DNA from: Bacillota bacterium
Lineage (GTDB): Bacteria > Bacillota > Sulfobacillia > DUSP01 > JBFMCS01
Assembly: GCA_040754315.1 (NCBI GenBank)
Contig: JBFMCS010000011.1
Location: 1 to 43,147 of the forward strand
Length of the DNA: 43,147 bases
Reading direction: 5' to 3'
Below are positions 42,336 to 43,147 of the stretch, piece by piece. Made by a program: the position numbers and the translations under genes. A model generated the notes under the pieces. The model did no database searches. It worked only from the letters and a program-made list of their open reading frames with translations, and was not told where the DNA came from. Numbering within the stretch: the stretch's first letter is position 1; every line of letters begins with the position of its first letter.

Positions 42336-42560
42336 TCATTCCTCGCCCAGTATTCCAGTATCGCCGGCTGTTTCGGCGTCGATAGGCCACACCAATGTAT
42401 CCTTCCGCTTTCGCTGACGCGGGCGGTACTCATCCTCCTCCGAAAGGGCTTCCTCTTGGCCGCCCTCCCAAGGGGTTTCGTGGGCAAAATCCTCGAAGGG
42501 ATCCCAAAGGGGCCGCTTGGGCCAAGGTGACTGCATCTGGTCGACTGGCACGGCCAACAC
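42336..42560 (-). CDS. Possible small acidic protein of unknown function
   Basis: The frame gives up to 74 residues, rich in Pro, Trp, Glu and Asp (PLWDPFEDFAHETPWEGGQEE). AAAGGGGGGA stands before the GTG/TTG/GTG start cluster (42560, 42557, 42551). It lies 41 bases downstream of the LysM gene. The SD and codon pattern make it plausible, but no family is recognised and overlapping frames are also open. The stretch 42200-42335 shows no gene. Confidence 0.4.
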   Translation of the reverse strand: MLAVPVDQMQSPWPKRPLWDPFEDFAHETPWEGGQEEALSEEDEYRPRQRKRKDTLVWPIDAETAGDTGILGEE

Positions 42561-42601
42561 TCCCCCCTTTTATGGGGTTAGTGTTTCACCTGGCTGACCT
42601 G

Positions 42602-42937
42602 CTATTCCCCGGCCAAGTCAATGGGAAACCTAAGCACCTGCCCAGGGAAAATGTTCGCGCTTGCCAGCCTGTTTTCCTTCCTTATGCGGTATATCACATA
42701 CCTCGTATCCCGTGACGGAGCCAATTTCTTCGCGATATTCCAGAGGTTGTCCCCGGGTACCACCGTAACCTCCAGGACTCGAGGCCGGAATGACTCGGGT
42801 TCAGGATCCGCTGAACGCGCCACTGACCTCGCTCCCAGCATCACCGCGAGCACTACCGCTCCGACTACCAGGCACCTTCCCCAGGCTGTCCCTCTACTAG
42901 TGCATGAGCGAGGATAGATGGATCCGAAGTACTTCAA
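42602..42937 (-). CDS. LysM-domain protein, YneA-like SOS cell-division suppressor candidate
   Basis: The product is 111 residues: a membrane/signal segment (~22-42), a linker, and one LysM domain (~57-105; EVTVVPGDNLWNIAKKL and NIFPGQVLRFP). This is the architecture of YneA, the short-lived membrane-attached division inhibitor of Bacillus. TTG start with a perfect AAGGAGGTGA SD. The promoter upstream carries a LexA box, which strongly supports the YneA assignment. YneA normally lies divergent from lexA; the lexA gene is not visible before the window ends. It ends in TAG. Confidence 0.85.
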   Translation of the reverse strand: MKYFGSIYPRSCTSRGTAWGRCLVVGAVVLAVMLGARSVARSADPEPESFRPRVLEVTVVPGDNLWNIAKKLAPSRDTRYVIYRIRKENRLASANIFPGQVLRFPIDLAGE

Positions 42938-42960
42938 TGGGACTCACCTCCTTACTTGAA

Positions 42961-42987
42961 GGTATACGAACATGTGTTCGTTGTCAA
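42961..42987 (-). promoter_or_regulatory. SOS-regulated promoter with LexA box
   Basis: On the minus strand, TTGACA (42987-42982) and TATACC (42966-42961) flank CGAACACATGTTCG (42980-42967). This fits the Gram-positive LexA/DinR consensus CGAAC-N4-GTTCG. The box fills the 15-base spacer, so LexA would directly block RNA polymerase. Confidence 0.85.
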
Positions 42988-43147
42988 GGGGCAATATCAA
43001 GAAACCCGTTGCTATGCAAAGGGTGCACGACAATCTTATGAGTAAATAATTGGCAATTCCACTTTAGAGAACCTACCGGAGGCTATTCGGCCGATAGCGA
43101 GCCCAGAATTCGTCAAATCTGCCGCTGAGCAGGCAGCAGCGCAAGGC
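42988..43147. other. Right-end region, no gene assigned
   Basis: Both strands have short open stretches to the window edge (on plus from ~43046, ending in ...SAAEQAAAQG; on minus from the edge, with FDEFWARYRP). Neither has a start and SD that I can support. A divergent lexA would be expected near here, but its N-terminal sequence is not seen. Confidence 0.3.

Overview
The window looks like a chromosomal segment of an anaerobic, endospore-forming, high-GC Firmicute (Clostridia-like). Evidence for this is the alpha/beta-type small acid-soluble spore protein gene, Gram-positive style AGGAGG ribosome binding sites with frequent GTG/TTG starts, a Bacillus-type LexA box, and methylamine, radical-activase and polyamine metabolism genes. 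No rRNA, tRNA or CRISPR array was found.

Region 1 (1-8960) is a methylated-amine region. It opens with a likely group II intron relic (domain V-like hairpin and a ~100-bp tandem duplication). A small membrane protein and an SSS-family symporter follow, then a DUF342/FapA protein. Next is a dimethylamine methyltransferase gene, mtbB (5498-6889), interrupted by one in-frame amber codon exactly where the family carries pyrrolysine. A BCCT-family transporter follows it. The corrinoid protein, the methylcobamide:carrier methyltransferase and the pyl genes are not in the window. The amber-containing mtbB is the most notable item here.

Region 2 (9173-16458) holds a NERD-nuclease/helicase gene split by a frameshift, a very large fused acyl-CoA dehydratase activase-type protein with a good sigma-A promoter, and a serine-recombinase/HTH fusion on the minus strand that lacks the catalytic serine.

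Region 3 (16661-21774) has a class III aminotransferase, an SRPBCC protein, a GT4 glycosyltransferase, and a translationally coupled phosphatase-fold membrane protein. Region 4 (21811-23420) is a decayed prophage fragment on the minus strand (scaffold and probable portal genes, both frameshifted).

Region 5 (23574-37138) is a long run of plus-strand housekeeping genes: speD, M42 aminopeptidase, ndk, DUF72, an MTA/MTI/nucleoside phosphorylase, a GlcD-like oxidase with a phosphoglycolate-phosphatase-like HAD protein, a histidine phosphatase, dinG, surE, an HDAC-family deacetylase, a TIGR04086 membrane protein, and a peptidoglycan-binding/LysM/polysaccharide deacetylase with an altered catalytic motif. 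Several of these genes overlap by a few bases, as expected of operons.

Region 6 (37150-43147) has spore genes on the minus strand and a plus-strand cluster of FmdB zinc ribbon, MoaD/ThiS sulfur carrier, MBL hydrolase and LOG-like protein, the last with a duplicated 3' relic downstream. After that come a small Cys-rich protein, a NimA-like flavin protein, a YbjQ protein with a membrane partner, and a LysM protein resembling YneA whose promoter contains a LexA box between its -35 and -10.
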